Shown: positions 1-9,816, counted from the stretch's first letter. The stretch: DNA of 64,000 bases from Pseudofrankia coriaricola (GCF_001854805.1 NZ_MBLO01000005.1:1-64000); one strand, 5' to 3'. The notes: generated from the sequence alone by a model not told the origin. Made by a program: numbers and translations.

Positions 1-528
1 GTCATCGTCGGTTCGCAGGATGGCGCTTTTCGACCAGCGGGTGCCGGTGACGACGACGATGTTGACCTGCTCACCCGCGACGGGTGCACCGGTCGCCGCC
101 GCCGCGTGCACCGTGAAGGTCACCTGGTCGTTTGGCCTGATCGCCGTCTTGTCGGGCGTGATGGTCAGGGCTGTGAACTGCTGCGTCGGATTCGCGACCT
201 CCGCTGCCAGCGCCACGCCGGCGGGCGCGTCCGTCGGAGCCGGCTGGTTGCCAAGCATGGAGGCGCCGAGCATGGAGGCCTGCATGATCGGGTCAGCGGC
301 GGGCTGGCTGTCGCCGGGGGTGTCGGAGGTGGCCGCGGCGAAGCCCGTCATCGACGTCGCCAACGTTCCGCCGGCCAGGAGGACGACGGTGGCTGCCCGA
401 CGCCGAGGCTCGGTCGCCCGGCGGCGCAGGGACTCCTTGGGCGCCTCGTCCGGCCCCGATTCGGTGCCCGGGTCGCGCCTGGGCCACCTTTCGTCAAGGG
501 ACCGCCGACCGCCGACCCGAGCAGGCAC
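1..528 (-). CDS. Secreted/anchored protein with Ig-like domain, C-terminus off window
   Basis: The gene runs leftward off the window, so only about the first 176 residues are visible. The start is a GTG at 526-528 preceded by a strong GGAGGAGA ribosome site; it was chosen because this frame then stays open to the edge. The N-terminus is basic, with a hydrophobic segment at about residues 45-67, so it is a signal or anchor. A polar linker follows, then from about residue 105 a beta-rich stretch typical of bacterial Ig-like domains (TITPDKTAIRPNDQVTFTV). Actinobacterial proteins of this layout often end in an NlpC/P60 peptidase, but that end is not visible here. It is divergent from the blaI-like gene and has a BlaI-type palindrome about 60 bp upstream. 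Function is inferred only as envelope-related. Confidence 0.6.
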   Translation of the reverse strand, partial: MPARVGGRRSLDERWPRRDPGTESGPDEAPKESLRRRATEPRRRAATVVLLAGGTLATSMTGFAAATSDTPGDSQPAADPIMQASMLGASMLGNQPAPTDAPAGVALAAEVANPTQQFTALTITPDKTAIRPNDQVTFTVHAAAATGAPVAGEQVNIVVVTGTRWSKSAILRTDDD

Positions 529-584
529 CGTTTCTCCTCCCTCACCACGTCCTCAGACGCATCATCCGTAACAACTACGCCGGA

Positions 585-613
585 TAGTAGTAGTACTAGC
601 CCCTCTAGTAGAA
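585..613 (-). promoter_or_regulatory. Bipartite palindromic motif, candidate BlaI-family operator
   Basis: GTAGTACTAG at 590-599 contains the perfect palindrome TAGTACTA. It is followed after exactly 7 bases by AGTAGAA (607-613). TAGTAG half-sites flank it. TACTA/TAGTA half-sites are the usual target of BlaI/MecI regulators, and a BlaI gene lies 270 bp away. The same two blocks with the same 7-base spacing recur at 10261-10284. It sits in the promoter of the leftward gene ending at 528. Confidence 0.55.
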
Positions 614-882
614 AAAGGGGTCAAGGGTGTCGGCGCGTCGGCCGGCTGCCTCGACCCCGGCCGAGACTCGGGGCCGAGGCGAGTGAGACGAGGCTCGCGC
701 TCCCGGCGCCGATCTGGCGCAGGGCGGCTCGCCGCCCAGCGCATGTCCCAGCCCGACGACACGTGTTCGAAGGCGGGACTCTGTGACGCTGCCGGGCGCG
801 ACCGGCCGTCGAGCCGGCGGGGCGAGAGTCTCCTGCTACTAGGATGTTTCGTATTCGGCTGGCTAGAGGCGGTGAGGCGGTC

Positions 883-1314
883 ATGCGTGGGCTAGGCGCG
901 CTGGAGGCCGCAGTGATGGATCTGCTGTGGTCCGCGGGCGAGCCTCGGACCGTGCGGGCGGTCTTCGAGGAGCTCCAACAGCGGCGACGGATCGCCTACA
1001 CGACGGTGATGACCGTGATGGACAACCTGCACCGCAAGGGTTGGCTGCGCCGAGAACTGGTCGGCCGCGCGTATCTCTACGAGCCCGTGCGTTCCCAGGA
1101 GGAGCACAACGCGGAGCTGATGGGCGAGGCGCTCGCCGACAGCCTGGATCCCGCAACCACGCTGATCCATTTCGTCGAACGGATGTCGCCCGAGGAGGCC
1201 CGGCTGCTGAGCGACGCCCTTGCCAGGGCAACGCACGGGGCCGGTACCCAGGGCTCCCGGAACGACGCGAACCGGCCGGGCCAGCGGCAATTGCCGTCGG
1301 ATGGACAGACGTGA
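883..1314 (+). CDS. BlaI/MecI/CopY-family transcriptional repressor
   Basis: A 143-residue protein of the penicillinase-repressor family. The winged helix occupies about residues 1-75 (LEAAVMDLLWSAGE, then TTVMTVMDNLHRKGWL and the wing LVGRAYLYEP). A C-terminal dimerisation helix region (SPEEARLLSDAL) follows. Start: ATG 883 with GAGGCGG just upstream; an in-frame ATG at 844 lacks a ribosome site and would add a non-conserved leader. The stop overlaps the GTG start of the M56 gene (GTGA), so the two are translationally coupled. In the family the repressor is inactivated by cleavage triggered by the partner membrane peptidase. A CTACTAG half-site at 836-842 suggests autoregulation. The signal could be a beta-lactam, envelope stress or copper; the copper neighbours favour none of these decisively. 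Confidence 0.88.
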   Translation: MRGLGALEAAVMDLLWSAGEPRTVRAVFEELQQRRRIAYTTVMTVMDNLHRKGWLRRELVGRAYLYEPVRSQEEHNAELMGEALADSLDPATTLIHFVERMSPEEARLLSDALARATHGAGTQGSRNDANRPGQRQLPSDGQT

Positions 1315-2279
1315 TAGTTGCCGCGGTGCTGGTCACCTATGCGGTTGTGCTCGCCGTGGTGACCCCCCGGCTGCTACGTGGGGCAGCCTGGGCCGAGCGA
1401 GCCCCGCGGCTGGCGGTCTGCCTGTGGCAGGCACTGTCGCTGTCAGTGCTGGCCGCCGCCGGGCTGGCCGGGCTGGCGCTGGCAGTTCCGTCGGTACCTC
1501 TCAGCACCGATCTCGCTGAGATGCTGCAGGCCTGTGTGGTGTCGCTGCGGGACTCGTACGCCACCCCCAGCAGCGCGAGCGTCGCGGGAAGCGGACTGGC
1601 GGTGGTCGCGGCCCTGCTCATCCGGGTCGCCTTCTGCGCGACGGCCGGGCTGATACGGAGCGCGCGTGCCCGTCGAGAGCACGCGCTGAAACTCGCGATT
1701 CTCGCGCGGCCGGCGCCCACGCTCGGAGCGGTCGTCCTCGCCCACGAGACCGCCGCCGCTTACTGCCTACCCGGCCGCAACCAGCGAATCGTGCTCACGA
1801 CCGCGGCGCTGGACGCGCTTGGCGAACGGGAGCTGGCGGCGGTGCTCGCGCATGAGCGCGCGCATCTGGTGGGCCGCCATCACCTGGCCTTGGCCGGCGC
1901 CGACGTCCTGGTCAGGGCGTTCCCCGCTGCGCCGCTGTTCACCGTCGCCCGGCGCGAGATCGGCCGGTTGCTGGAGCTGGCTGCCGACGACGCCGCGTCC
2001 CGCCGGCACACCCGCCTGTCGATCGCTACCGCGCTCGCCGTCTTGGCCGCTGGCGGCGGCGAGGGGGTAGGCCTGGCCGCGGGCGGACCGACGGCGCTGG
2101 GACGCGTCCATCGCCTGCTGGCACCGGCCAACCCACTCGGCCTCGTCCGGACAATGGCCGGCGGAACCCTCGCGGTGGTGCTGCTCCTCGTCCCGATCGC
2201 GATCGCCGCGGGACCACTGCTGGGCCTCGGCCACACCCTCTACTGCCCCCTACCGGCCGTCCCACCGCCCGCTAGCTGA
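1311..2279 (+). CDS. M56-family membrane metallopeptidase (BlaR1-like)
   Basis: A 322-residue integral membrane protein. The zinc site HExxH is visible as H181-E-R-A-H185 within LAHERAHLVGRHH. A downstream acidic stretch (ELAADDAASRR) matches the third-ligand region of M56 peptidases. Hydrophobic segments lie near residues 5-20, 38-60, 95-115 and 280-300. The start is the GTG at 1311 overlapping the repressor stop, so the pair forms a classic blaI-blaR1-type operon. It lacks the large C-terminal penicillin-binding sensor domain of true BlaR1, as is usual for the short actinobacterial M56 proteins. Its likely role is to degrade or trigger degradation of the repressor; the stimulus is not evident. 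Confidence 0.87.
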   Translation: MIVAAVLVTYAVVLAVVTPRLLRGAAWAERAPRLAVCLWQALSLSVLAAAGLAGLALAVPSVPLSTDLAEMLQACVVSLRDSYATPSSASVAGSGLAVVAALLIRVAFCATAGLIRSARARREHALKLAILARPAPTLGAVVLAHETAAAYCLPGRNQRIVLTTAALDALGERELAAVLAHERAHLVGRHHLALAGADVLVRAFPAAPLFTVARREIGRLLELAADDAASRRHTRLSIATALAVLAAGGGEGVGLAAGGPTALGRVHRLLAPANPLGLVRTMAGGTLAVVLLLVPIAIAAGPLLGLGHTLYCPLPAVPPPAS

Positions 2280-2320
2280 TCTTCACCGGTCATCCTCTGA
2301 CGGCCGGCCGCGGCCCGTCG

Positions 2321-4861
2321 TCACGGCACGGGGGTCGCGGTGGGCCGCGCTTCGGCGACGGGCTGCGTGTCCGCCGCCTTGGTCAACGAGCGGGGGAGGC
2401 GTAGCCGCTTGAGGAGGAGGGCGTTGACGGCGACGAGGAAGCTGGATCCGGACATGGACAGCGCGGCAATCTCGGGACGGAGAACCAGCCCGATGCCAGG
2501 CTCGAAGACGCCGGCGGCGATCGGCAGGGCGATGGCGTTGTAGCCGACGGCCCAGCCGAGGTTCTGGCGCATCTTGCGCAGGGTGCCGCGGCCGATCAGC
2601 AACGCGGCGGGGACGTCGATCGGGTCTGAGCGCATGAGGACGACGTCGGCGGTCTCGATCGCGACGTCGGTGCCGGCGCCGATCGCGATGCCGAGGTCGG
2701 CCTGGGCGAGGGCGGGGGCGTCGTTGACCCCGTCGCCGACCATGGCGACCCGCCGGCCGGCGCGCTGTAGCTCGGTGACCTTGGCGGCCTTGTCACCGGG
2801 GAGTACCTCGGCGATGACGGTGTCGATGCCAAGCCCGTCCGCGATCCGCCGGGCGGTGGCCTGGTTGTCGCCGGTGAGCATGACGACCTCGACTCCCGCC
2901 GCGCGCAGGGCAGCGACCGCCGCCGCCGAGGTCGGGCGTGGAGCGTCCGCGAGGCCGATCACCGCTGCCGGTTGTGCATCGACCGCGACGAGCACGGCCG
3001 TCTGTCCGTCAGCGGCGAGCGCGGCGCGCCGCTCGGCGAGGGCGCCCAGCTCGACTCCTTCGGCCTCCATCAGCCGTGGGGTGCCGACGGCGACCCGGTG
3101 TCCATCGACGGTAGCCACCGCGCCCTGCCCAGGAACGTTGATAAATTCGGCCGCCCTGGCCGGCCGCAGGCTGAAAGCGTCCGCATGCCGGACGACGGCC
3201 GCGGCGAGCGGATGCTCGGACTCCCGCTCCACCGCCGCGACCAGCTGCAACAGCTCGGCTTCGTCGACACCGTCGGCGACGAGCACGTCGGTGACGGCCG
3301 GCTCGCCCTTGGTCAGCGTGCCGGTCTTGTCCACCACGACCGTGGTGATCCGAGCAGCCATCTCCAGCGCGCCCGCGTTCTTGAACAGGATCCCGCGCCG
3401 GGCGCCGAGGCCCGTCCCGACCATGATCGCGGTCGGAGTGGCCAGGCCGAGTGCGTCCGGGCAAGTGATCACAACGACGGTGATGGCGAACAGTACCGCC
3501 TCCTGCGCTGGCCGATGGGTGGCGAACAGCCACACCAGCAGCGTGGCGAGCCCGCCGGCCAACGCCACCAGAACCAGCCAGAACGCAGCCCGGTCTGCGA
3601 GACGTTGGCCCGGCGCCTTGCTGTTCTGGGCCTCCTGCACGAGCGCGACGATCTGCGCGAGCGCCGTGTCCGCGCCGACCTTCGTCGCCTGGATCCGCAG
3701 GGCGCCGGTGGTGTTGAGCGTCGCGCCGATCACGGGTGAGCCCGGCTGCTTGTGGACGGGCAGGCTCTCGCCGGTGACCATCGACTCGTCGACGTCGGAC
3801 TCACCGGCCTCGACCACCCCGTCCACGGCGATCTTCCCACCTGGGCGGACGAGCAGCAGATCGCCGACGACGACCTCGCTGGTCGGGATCTCGACCGTCG
3901 CTCCGTCCCGCACGACCAGGGCCTTCTCGGGCGCCAGTTCGAGCAGGGTACGGATCGCGTCGTTCGCGCCGCCGCGGGCGCGCATCTCGAACCAGTGGCC
4001 CAGCAGCACGAACGCCGCCAGCACACTGGCCGCCTCGTAGAACACGTCACCGCCGCCGGTCAGCGTGACCACGGCCGAGTAGATCCAGCCGGTGCCGATC
4101 GCGACGGCGACCAGCACCATCATGTCCAGCGTGCGGGCGCGCAGCGCCCTGACCGCGCCGTCGAAGAAGATCCACGACGCCCAGAAGACGACCGGCAGAC
4201 TCAGTACCAGCTGGAACACGTCGTCGCGCATCCCGAACGGCGCCGGTACGTGGAACCCGAGCACGTCGCGCCCGATCGCCGACCACAGCAGGATCGGCAC
4301 CGAGAACACCGCCGCGACCAGGAATCGGTCGCGCATGTCGGCGACCATCGCCGACATCGACATCCCGCCGTGCCCGCCGTGACCCATCGCCTCGTGCGGC
4401 GACGCGACCCGTTCCCCCGGTCCCGTATGCCCGCCGTGCGCCACGGGTGTCACGGGTGTCACAGGCATCACCTGGGCGCCGACGTGCGCGGCGTGCACCC
4501 CATGGTCGTCATGCGTTGCTGGATGCGCCTCCCGGGGCACGGGCTCGGCCAGCGGGTCGCAGACGTGGCGCGGCACCGACTGCCCAGCGCAGTGATATCC
4601 GCAGTCACGGACCCAGCCGGCGAGCTCGGCCGCCGACGTCAGCCCCGGGTCGAACCGCACGAGCGCGGTCTGCGCGGTCGGGTTCGCCGCGACCTCGATG
4701 ACACCGGGCCGCCGGCTGAGTACGGCCTCCACCCGGGCCTGCTCGGTCGCGCAGCGCATCCCGGAGACCTCAAGAACCGCCGTCGCGAGGGCCGGCGGCG
4801 ATCCCTCTGAGCGCGGATTCTGAGCGGTACGCGGGTGTGGGTGGCGGTCCTGCCCGTCCAT
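2321..4861 (-). CDS. Heavy-metal (copper-type) P1B ATPase
   Basis: 846 residues. Order: an HMA-like domain (about 27-90), a His/Met-rich linker (about 110-176, [10 protein letters not shown]), transmembrane helices, the actuator loop TGES, the membrane motif C467-P-D, the phosphorylation motif D511KTGTLT, SEHP, TGDN and GDGVNDAPA, then YN and MSGSS in the last helices. The start ATG at 4861 has AAGGAG upstream. The YN and MSxSS residues and the Met/His linker indicate copper export. Two features are unusual. The membrane motif is CPD rather than CPC or CPH, a variant seen in actinobacterial homologues. The N-terminal HMA has GMRCATEQ, so the second cysteine of CxxC is missing. A CsoR-like operator lies about 107 bp upstream. 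It follows the ABC permease on the same strand. Confidence 0.92.
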   Translation of the reverse strand: MDGQDRHPHPRTAQNPRSEGSPPALATAVLEVSGMRCATEQARVEAVLSRRPGVIEVAANPTAQTALVRFDPGLTSAAELAGWVRDCGYHCAGQSVPRHVCDPLAEPVPREAHPATHDDHGVHAAHVGAQVMPVTPVTPVAHGGHTGPGERVASPHEAMGHGGHGGMSMSAMVADMRDRFLVAAVFSVPILLWSAIGRDVLGFHVPAPFGMRDDVFQLVLSLPVVFWASWIFFDGAVRALRARTLDMMVLVAVAIGTGWIYSAVVTLTGGGDVFYEAASVLAAFVLLGHWFEMRARGGANDAIRTLLELAPEKALVVRDGATVEIPTSEVVVGDLLLVRPGGKIAVDGVVEAGESDVDESMVTGESLPVHKQPGSPVIGATLNTTGALRIQATKVGADTALAQIVALVQEAQNSKAPGQRLADRAAFWLVLVALAGGLATLLVWLFATHRPAQEAVLFAITVVVITCPDALGLATPTAIMVGTGLGARRGILFKNAGALEMAARITTVVVDKTGTLTKGEPAVTDVLVADGVDEAELLQLVAAVERESEHPLAAAVVRHADAFSLRPARAAEFINVPGQGAVATVDGHRVAVGTPRLMEAEGVELGALAERRAALAADGQTAVLVAVDAQPAAVIGLADAPRPTSAAAVAALRAAGVEVVMLTGDNQATARRIADGLGIDTVIAEVLPGDKAAKVTELQRAGRRVAMVGDGVNDAPALAQADLGIAIGAGTDVAIETADVVLMRSDPIDVPAALLIGRGTLRKMRQNLGWAVGYNAIALPIAAGVFEPGIGLVLRPEIAALSMSGSSFLVAVNALLLKRLRLPRSLTKAADTQPVAEARPTATPVP

Positions 4862-4965
4862 GCTCGGCTCCTTATCCCCTCGCGGTGGAGGCTCGGCCTC
4901 GCTGCTGCCCGCCGCGGACCGGCCGCGCCGCCCCAGCAAGGACGGGCCATGCCGCCACAATCCGA

Positions 4966-6627
4966 CTATACCCCCATGGGGTATTTGCCCGGCGTCGTCG
5001 CGTGCCCGATCGGTGCCACCCCGCCGTGTGTGGGCCCAGGGTCGCCCGTCCGGGGAACGCGGGCGCGCGGGCGGCCGGGCGCGACGGCATGGTGGAACAC
5101 CGCGCCTGCCAGGACGGCCAGTGCCACGAGCCAGGCCAGGGAGATCAGCAACGGGATGGTCTCGTCGAACGTCGGGGTGAGCGCACCGTCGAGCATGATC
5201 CGGTCCGGACCGTAGCCGGGTAGGGCGTGGGCCCAGAGAGGTGGCTCGTCGCGCAACATCGGGCTCTGGCTGATACCGAGGTCGAGGAACGGCATCAGGA
5301 AGGCGATGAAGACGCCGGCGACCCGGCCGAACAGGGGCCCGATGATGACGCCGAGCAGTGCGTAGGTGACCGCGACGAGCAGGTTCGCGACGATGTAGAC
5401 GTCCCACTGGCGCGGGCTGGTCACGGTGGCGGTGATGGCGAGGGAGACGGCCGTGGCGACTAGGGCGGCGACGCCGACGGTGGTGAGGCGGCTGGCGAGC
5501 AGCGCGGGGACACGGTAGCCCGCCCGCGCGAGCCGCCGGTCGGCGACGCGGGAGTCGAGGACCAGGAACAGGCCGGCCAGCGCGGCCAGGGACGCGACCG
5601 CGATCGGCGCCATGGTCGCGCCGTGGACCTTGGGCATCGAGAACGTCCGCACTGTGCTCCGGCCGGCCTCGACGACGGTCATGGAGATCGGCCGGTTCGG
5701 GGTGGCGGCGTCGGCCAGCAGGATGAACACGGTCGGCACGACGACGAGCAGCACCCACAGCACGGGGATACGTCGGCAGTCCCGGAAACCCATCCGCAGC
5801 CCGGCGGCCAGCTGGTCGCCGACGGACCCGGGCCGGTGGCCAGGGCGTCGGCGGCCGGCGATGCGGCTGGCGGCCGTGACGACGGTGAACGCCACGGCGA
5901 GGGCGCCTGCCGTCCAGATAAGCGCGATACCAAGGTCGCCGATCCGTCCGCTGTGCCCGGAGGGCAGGTCGACCATCCACAACGTCAGGAAATGGGTCGG
6001 AAGGACGCGGGTGGCCAGCCGGTCCGCGGCGCCCATCGCCGGGCCGAAGAACACGTCGACGATCCAGACGAACAGGATCAGCACCATCCCGTTCACCGGG
6101 CTGTGCACGATCGCGCCGATGACGGCACCGATCGCGAGGTAGATCACCGCGAACATCAGCGTTCCCGCGATCGTGCGGCCGGGGTTGTCGACACCGGCCC
6201 GAAGCAGCAGGGCGACCAGCGCCGTCGCGGCCGCGAGCAGCGCCAGCACCAGCCCGCTGGCGAGCCTCGCCGCGACCAGCCGCGCCGGCGCGAGGCCCGC
6301 GAGCACCAGGCGCCGGTCAGCCGCGTGCGCCGCGCGGGTCTGGAAGTACATGGCGACGGCGGTGAGGAACCCGGCGGCCCAGCCGGCCGTCGCCGTCTGC
6401 ACCGCCAGCCCGCCAGGCCCGCCGAGCAGCTTGGCGGCATCGCCGAGGGATCCGGCCACGACGACCACAAACACAGTCGGGACCAGGACGAGCATCGGCA
6501 GGTTCACCGGGTTGCGGGTGTAGTCGGCCAGGAACCTGCGCACGAACAGCGCCAGACCGCTGACACCGACGGGATCGCCCGGGACCCGAGCGGGCTCGGC
6601 GTCTGGCATGAACCGCCTGGTGGTCAT
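4966..6627 (-). CDS. ABC-2-type transporter permease (duplicated two-half protein)
   Basis: A 553-residue polytopic membrane protein made of two similar halves. Each begins with a soluble lead-in, a hydrophobic stretch of the [16 protein letters not shown] / [18 protein letters not shown] kind, and then about five further helices. This suggests an internal duplication giving a complete membrane domain in one chain. The ATG start at 6627 overlaps the stop of the ATPase gene (ATGA), so it is coupled to it and they form one exporter. The substrate is unknown. Location between the P1B ATPase and an operator suggests a stress or metal link, but there is no direct evidence. Its last codons lie inside the CsoR-like operator. 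Confidence 0.85.
   Translation of the reverse strand: MTTRRFMPDAEPARVPGDPVGVSGLALFVRRFLADYTRNPVNLPMLVLVPTVFVVVVAGSLGDAAKLLGGPGGLAVQTATAGWAAGFLTAVAMYFQTRAAHAADRRLVLAGLAPARLVAARLASGLVLALLAAATALVALLLRAGVDNPGRTIAGTLMFAVIYLAIGAVIGAIVHSPVNGMVLILFVWIVDVFFGPAMGAADRLATRVLPTHFLTLWMVDLPSGHSGRIGDLGIALIWTAGALAVAFTVVTAASRIAGRRRPGHRPGSVGDQLAAGLRMGFRDCRRIPVLWVLLVVVPTVFILLADAATPNRPISMTVVEAGRSTVRTFSMPKVHGATMAPIAVASLAALAGLFLVLDSRVADRRLARAGYRVPALLASRLTTVGVAALVATAVSLAITATVTSPRQWDVYIVANLLVAVTYALLGVIIGPLFGRVAGVFIAFLMPFLDLGISQSPMLRDEPPLWAHALPGYGPDRIMLDGALTPTFDETIPLLISLAWLVALAVLAGAVFHHAVAPGRPRARVPRTGDPGPTHGGVAPIGHATTPGKYPMGV
4968..4984 (-). promoter_or_regulatory. CsoR-like copper operator
   Basis: A 17-bp inverted repeat, ATACCCC-CAT-GGGGTAT, has perfect 7-base arms. 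It matches the known CsoR/RcnR-family operator style (TACCCC...GGGGTA). It lies about 107 bp upstream of the P1B ATPase start and overlaps the last codons of the ABC permease, so it also encodes that protein's C-terminal PMGV. No csoR gene is present in this window. Confidence 0.75.
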
Positions 6628-7409
6628 CGTGACCCCCTCACGTCGTCCTCCCGGCCGACAGCGTCGCCACGGCGCCGGGTCGCGTCGTCGCGCGGCACGT
6701 TGTCGCCGTCACGTGTTTGGGTGACGCCGTCGCGCAGCCCGACGATGCGGTCGAAGCGTTCCTCGTCGGCCACGAAATGGCTGATAACCAGCACGCTTCG
6801 ACCGGCGGCGCGGCGGTCGGCCACCAGCCGCCAGAACCGCTGATAGGTGTCCCAGTCGAAACCGGCATAGGGCTCGTCGAGCAGCAGCACCTCCGGATCG
6901 GCCAACAGCGCGAGCCCGAGGTTCAGTTTCGCCTTGGTACCCCCGGACAACTGGTCCGCACGGGTTCCCGCGTAGCGGGCGAAACCCAGCTCCTCATACA
7001 ACATCTGGCGCGACTTTCGCGCTGCCTCGGTCGTCATTCCGTAGGCATGCCCGAACAGCTCGAAATGCTCCTCGCAGGTGAGCCGTTCATACAGCACAGG
7101 TTCCTGCGGGCAGTACCCGAGCCGGCCAGATCTAGTGATGACGCCCGCGTCCGCGGCCAGCTCCCCGACCAGAATCTTCATCAACGTGCTCTTGCCGAAT
7201 CCGTTCTCCCCGACGAGCCCCACGACCTCACCAGGCCGCAGCGTCAGATCCACCCCGCGCAGCACCGGGTGAACCCGCCGCAGCGGCCACATCCCACGCC
7301 GGAACGACTTCTCGATACCGGCCGCCACCAACACCGGCTCCCCGACGCCGGCCGCGCCCCCAGACCTGTCCACCTGCCCCGCGTCCACCGCGAGCGTCGA
7401 CTCGGTCAT
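6624..7409 (-). CDS. ABC transporter ATP-binding protein
   Basis: 261 residues from ATG 7409 (an ATG four codons earlier at 7421 is possible). Walker A is GENGFGKST, with F replacing the usual A. The Q-loop is YCPQEP, the signature LSGGTKAKL, Walker B LLLDEP, and the switch His is in VISHF. It pairs with the downstream permease through a 4-bp overlap. The C-terminus is an arginine/aspartate-rich tail with no domain. The reading frame upstream is open without a stop into the MFS remnant, so a longer fused product is formally possible. A separate start is more likely, because the ATPase domain begins normally after the ATG. Confidence 0.88.
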   Translation of the reverse strand: MTESTLAVDAGQVDRSGGAAGVGEPVLVAAGIEKSFRRGMWPLRRVHPVLRGVDLTLRPGEVVGLVGENGFGKSTLMKILVGELAADAGVITRSGRLGYCPQEPVLYERLTCEEHFELFGHAYGMTTEAARKSRQMLYEELGFARYAGTRADQLSGGTKAKLNLGLALLADPEVLLLDEPYAGFDWDTYQRFWRLVADRRAAGRSVLVISHFVADEERFDRIVGLRDGVTQTRDGDNVPRDDATRRRGDAVGREDDVRGSR

Positions 7410-7421
7410 GATCCATCCCAT

Positions 7422-8220
7422 CCCTTCCGGCCGGAGGCGACGAGCACATTCGGGACCGGCGGGGACCGGTCGGCGGGAGACGCGTTTCGCCTCGTGCGCG
7501 GAAGCGTGCAACGACGCTGTCCTTCTCGGTGGACGAGGGTGACGGCGACCGGACCAGTGCACGAGGCCGACCGCGATGCCGAGGGCGATCAGCAGGCCGC
7601 CGGCCAGCATGAAATGGGAGGTAGGTCGCCAGGCGAGCAGGCTGACCCCGACGAGCGGGCCGACGAACTGGCCGGCGCTGTTCGCCGCGCTCTTCATCCC
7701 AAGGGCGGCGCCCGCGCGGTCGCCCCTATCGGTCGACACCAGGACCGACAGGCTCGGGGTGATGAACGCGGACCCCGCGGCGAGCAGCGCGACGATCCCG
7801 AGCACGGCGGCGAACGTGCGGGCCGTGACGAGGACGGCGATGCCCACACCCAGGACCGCCAGACCGCCGGCGACCTGGACGGTCGGTGACACGAACTTCG
7901 ACAGCACCCCGGCCGCGACAACCTGCAGGACAGCCATCACCAGCCCGCAGACCATGAACACGGCACTGGCCGAGGCGGGGCCGAGACCCAGCCGGCTTTG
8001 CCCGTAGAGCACGAACGTGCCCTCGAACAGCGCGGGGCCCGAGGACGAAGCCACGACCAGGCCGAGCAGCCAGCGCAGTCCCAGACCCTGCCGCCAGCGG
8101 TGCGTATCGTGCGTGAACTCGACGTCCTGGTCGAGATGTCGGGATTCGGGCAGGCCACGCACCGACGCGAGCAGCACGACCAGGGCCAGCAGCCCGGCGA
8201 CGAGAAACGGCAGGGTCGCC
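7422..8220 (-). pseudogene. MFS transporter, C-terminal half only
   Basis: The minus-strand frame encodes about six hydrophobic segments of the second half of a major-facilitator protein (for example GMKSAANSAGQFVGPLVG and the preceding AAGSAFITPSLSVLV). The N-terminal six helices are missing. At about 8220 the sequence switches abruptly to the C-terminal part of an NlpC/P60 gene on the other strand. The frame also runs into the ABC ATPase frame with no stop. It is best read as a rearrangement remnant that keeps coding character; export of a drug or small molecule would have been the original role. Confidence 0.7.
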
Positions 8221-8510
8221 CTGTCAACCCGCAGTACAGCTTCGACTGCTCCGGGCTGGTGCAGTACGTCTACAAGCAGCTCGGCAAGTCGCTGCCCCGC
8301 ACCACCGACCAGCAGGTCGCGGCCACAGTCCGGATCTCGCGCGGCTCCGAACAGCCCGGTGACCTCATCTTCTTCGGCGAGCCGGGGTCGATCTACCACG
8401 AGGGCATCTACGCCGGCGACGGCCAGATCTGGGTCGCGCCCAAGAGCGGCGACGTGGTGAAGCTCGAACCCATCTGGACGTCGTCCTACTACGTCGGCCG
8501 GGTTCCGTAA
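8221..8510 (+). pseudogene. NlpC/P60 (C40) endopeptidase, C-terminal fragment
   Basis: About 95 codons of the peptidoglycan-peptidase domain. The catalytic cysteine is in FDCSGLVQYVYKQLGK, the family PGDLIFFG follows, and the catalytic His is in YHEGIYAG. The stop is TAA at 8508-8510. There is no start codon or export signal; the N-terminal half is missing and the fragment abuts the truncated MFS gene. A perfect hairpin terminator follows 12 bp later, so the 3' end of the original transcription unit is intact. It may be a relative of the Ig-like secreted protein at the left edge. Confidence 0.75.
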
Positions 8511-8521
8511 CCCCACGGACG

Positions 8522-8562
8522 GCGGCCCGCGGGCGGGACATCCCCTCCCGCCCGCGGGCCGC
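8522..8562 (+). terminator. Strong hairpin terminator
   Basis: GCGGCCCGCGGGCGGGA (8522-8538) and its exact reverse complement (8546-8562) form a 17-bp perfect stem with a 7-base loop, just after the NlpC/P60 stop. There is no U tract, as is common in actinomycetes. Confidence 0.8.
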
Positions 8563-8610
8563 TGGCTAGCGTGCCGGCCCTCAGACGGTTCCCGCAGGAC
8601 CGCTACCAGG

Positions 8611-9336
8611 TCAGCGAGTAACTGCTAGCCGTCCTGTCCACGTGGCGGCCGTGTTCCTGGCGGTCACCGCGCCGTCAGGAGTCGTCGCGGGCGTAACCGC
8701 CGCGACCATGGGCATGTTCGTGTCCTGTCCCATTGGGGTGGCCGTGGGAGACGGCGCCGACGTCCGACTCTTGAGTGTCTCGGCGGCGCTGGCCGTCGAC
8801 CGGGTGACGAGCACGGTCGGCGGACCCGCGGGACCGTCGCCCGTCGACGGGTTGACCCGGGTAGGCCGCCGTCCGTCTTCTCCCCGATCAGGGGCAGCGC
8901 GGTGGCGGCGGGGGACGAACGCCGGAGTGGATGCGGCGTAGGTGGACCAGCGTTCGCCGAACCGCGTGGCGACTTCGCGCTCCTCGCTGCGGGCGAGCCG
9001 GGCGTAGACGGCAACCAAGATCGGAAACATGGCCAGGGTAGGGATCGTCGGCCACTGCAGCAGGAATCCGATCATTACGAGCAGGAGGCCGTCGTACTGG
9101 GGATGCCGGACCCGGGCATAGGGGCCGGTGGTGGCCAGCTTGTCGGTGCGCGCGGCCTCGTGCAGCACCCGCCAGGCGGCGGCGATCAGCCAGAAGCCGG
9201 CGCCGATGAAGACGTAGCTGGCCAGATGGAACGGGCTCAGGTGTGGGTCGCCCTTCCAGCCGATCAGGTCGTTCCACAGGTGCCCACCGGCATGGGTGTC
9301 GCGCAGGAGCGGGAACCTCGACCCCAGCCAGCCCGA
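8611..9336 (-). pseudogene. Isoprenylcysteine carboxyl methyltransferase-family protein, 5' truncated
   Basis: The minus-strand frame encodes the C-terminal core of the ICMT/PEMT-like membrane methyltransferases: a transmembrane segment (SYVFIGAGFWLIAAAW), then the hallmark GPYARVRHPQYDGLL and another hydrophobic stretch. A TAG sits immediately upstream at 9337-9339, and no ATG or GTG is available before the conserved core. The usual N-terminal helices are therefore absent. The last 80 or so codons are low-complexity and probably read-through beyond the original end. I read it as a decayed gene. An internal GTG at 9168 would give only a partial domain. Confidence 0.6.
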
Positions 9337-9510
9337 CTATGCCGGGCACCTGGGCATGGGGCGGTGACCGCTCGGCCCGGTGCCGCTAGGCCGAACAGCC
9401 CCTGCGCGCCCGTGCGGAAGGGAGCACCGTCGAAGGAGAAGGGATCGCGCATGGGGGCCGGCCGGAACCGCCGCCCAGTCCCAGCCCGATCACTGCGGGA
9501 GGTGGCTGTG

Positions 9511-9816
9511 ATGATGTATGGGTACGACCACGACATGAGTGGCTGGGGCTGGTTCGCCATGTCCGTCGGCATGCTGCTGTTCTGGGCTGTGCTCATCACC
9601 GGCGCGGTCCTGCTGGTACGCGCTCTGATCCGCTCCGACGAGCGGAACCGCCCCTCGACGCGACCGCCCACCGAGCCGCCGGCTACCCATGGACCGGCTC
9701 GTCTGTCGCCCGAGCAGGTGCTGGCCGACCGCTTCGCTCGCGGCGAGATCGATGAGCAGGAGTTCCGTGCCCGGCTGGCTGCTCTCCACGAGGCCGACCA
9801 CCTCGCCAAGCGCTGA
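9511..9816 (+). CDS. Small membrane protein with C-terminal SHOCT domain
   Basis: 101 residues. A short Tyr/Met/Trp-rich N-terminus (MMYGYDHDMSGWGW) is followed by one transmembrane helix (about 17-40). A polar linker leads to a SHOCT motif at about 68-95 (SPEQVLADRFARGEIDEQEF). GGAGGTGG lies at a good distance before ATG 9511. SHOCT is a short oligomerisation helix pair found at the ends of many actinobacterial proteins. Function is unknown; similar small proteins often accompany copper or multicopper-oxidase genes, which fits this neighbourhood. It is convergent with the next small membrane protein. Confidence 0.82.
   Translation: MMYGYDHDMSGWGWFAMSVGMLLFWAVLITGAVLLVRALIRSDERNRPSTRPPTEPPATHGPARLSPEQVLADRFARGEIDEQEFRARLAALHEADHLAKR

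Noticed and set aside
2574-4040. A 488-codon plus-strand frame opposite the copper ATPase
   Set aside because: It is antisense to a certain gene and consists of low-complexity Ser/Thr/Ala/Arg residues created by GC-rich codons.
8642-8941. A plus-strand frame with a hydrophobic start (MAAVFLAVTAPSGVVAGV)
   Set aside because: It is antisense to the methyltransferase remnant, has no ribosome site and no domain.
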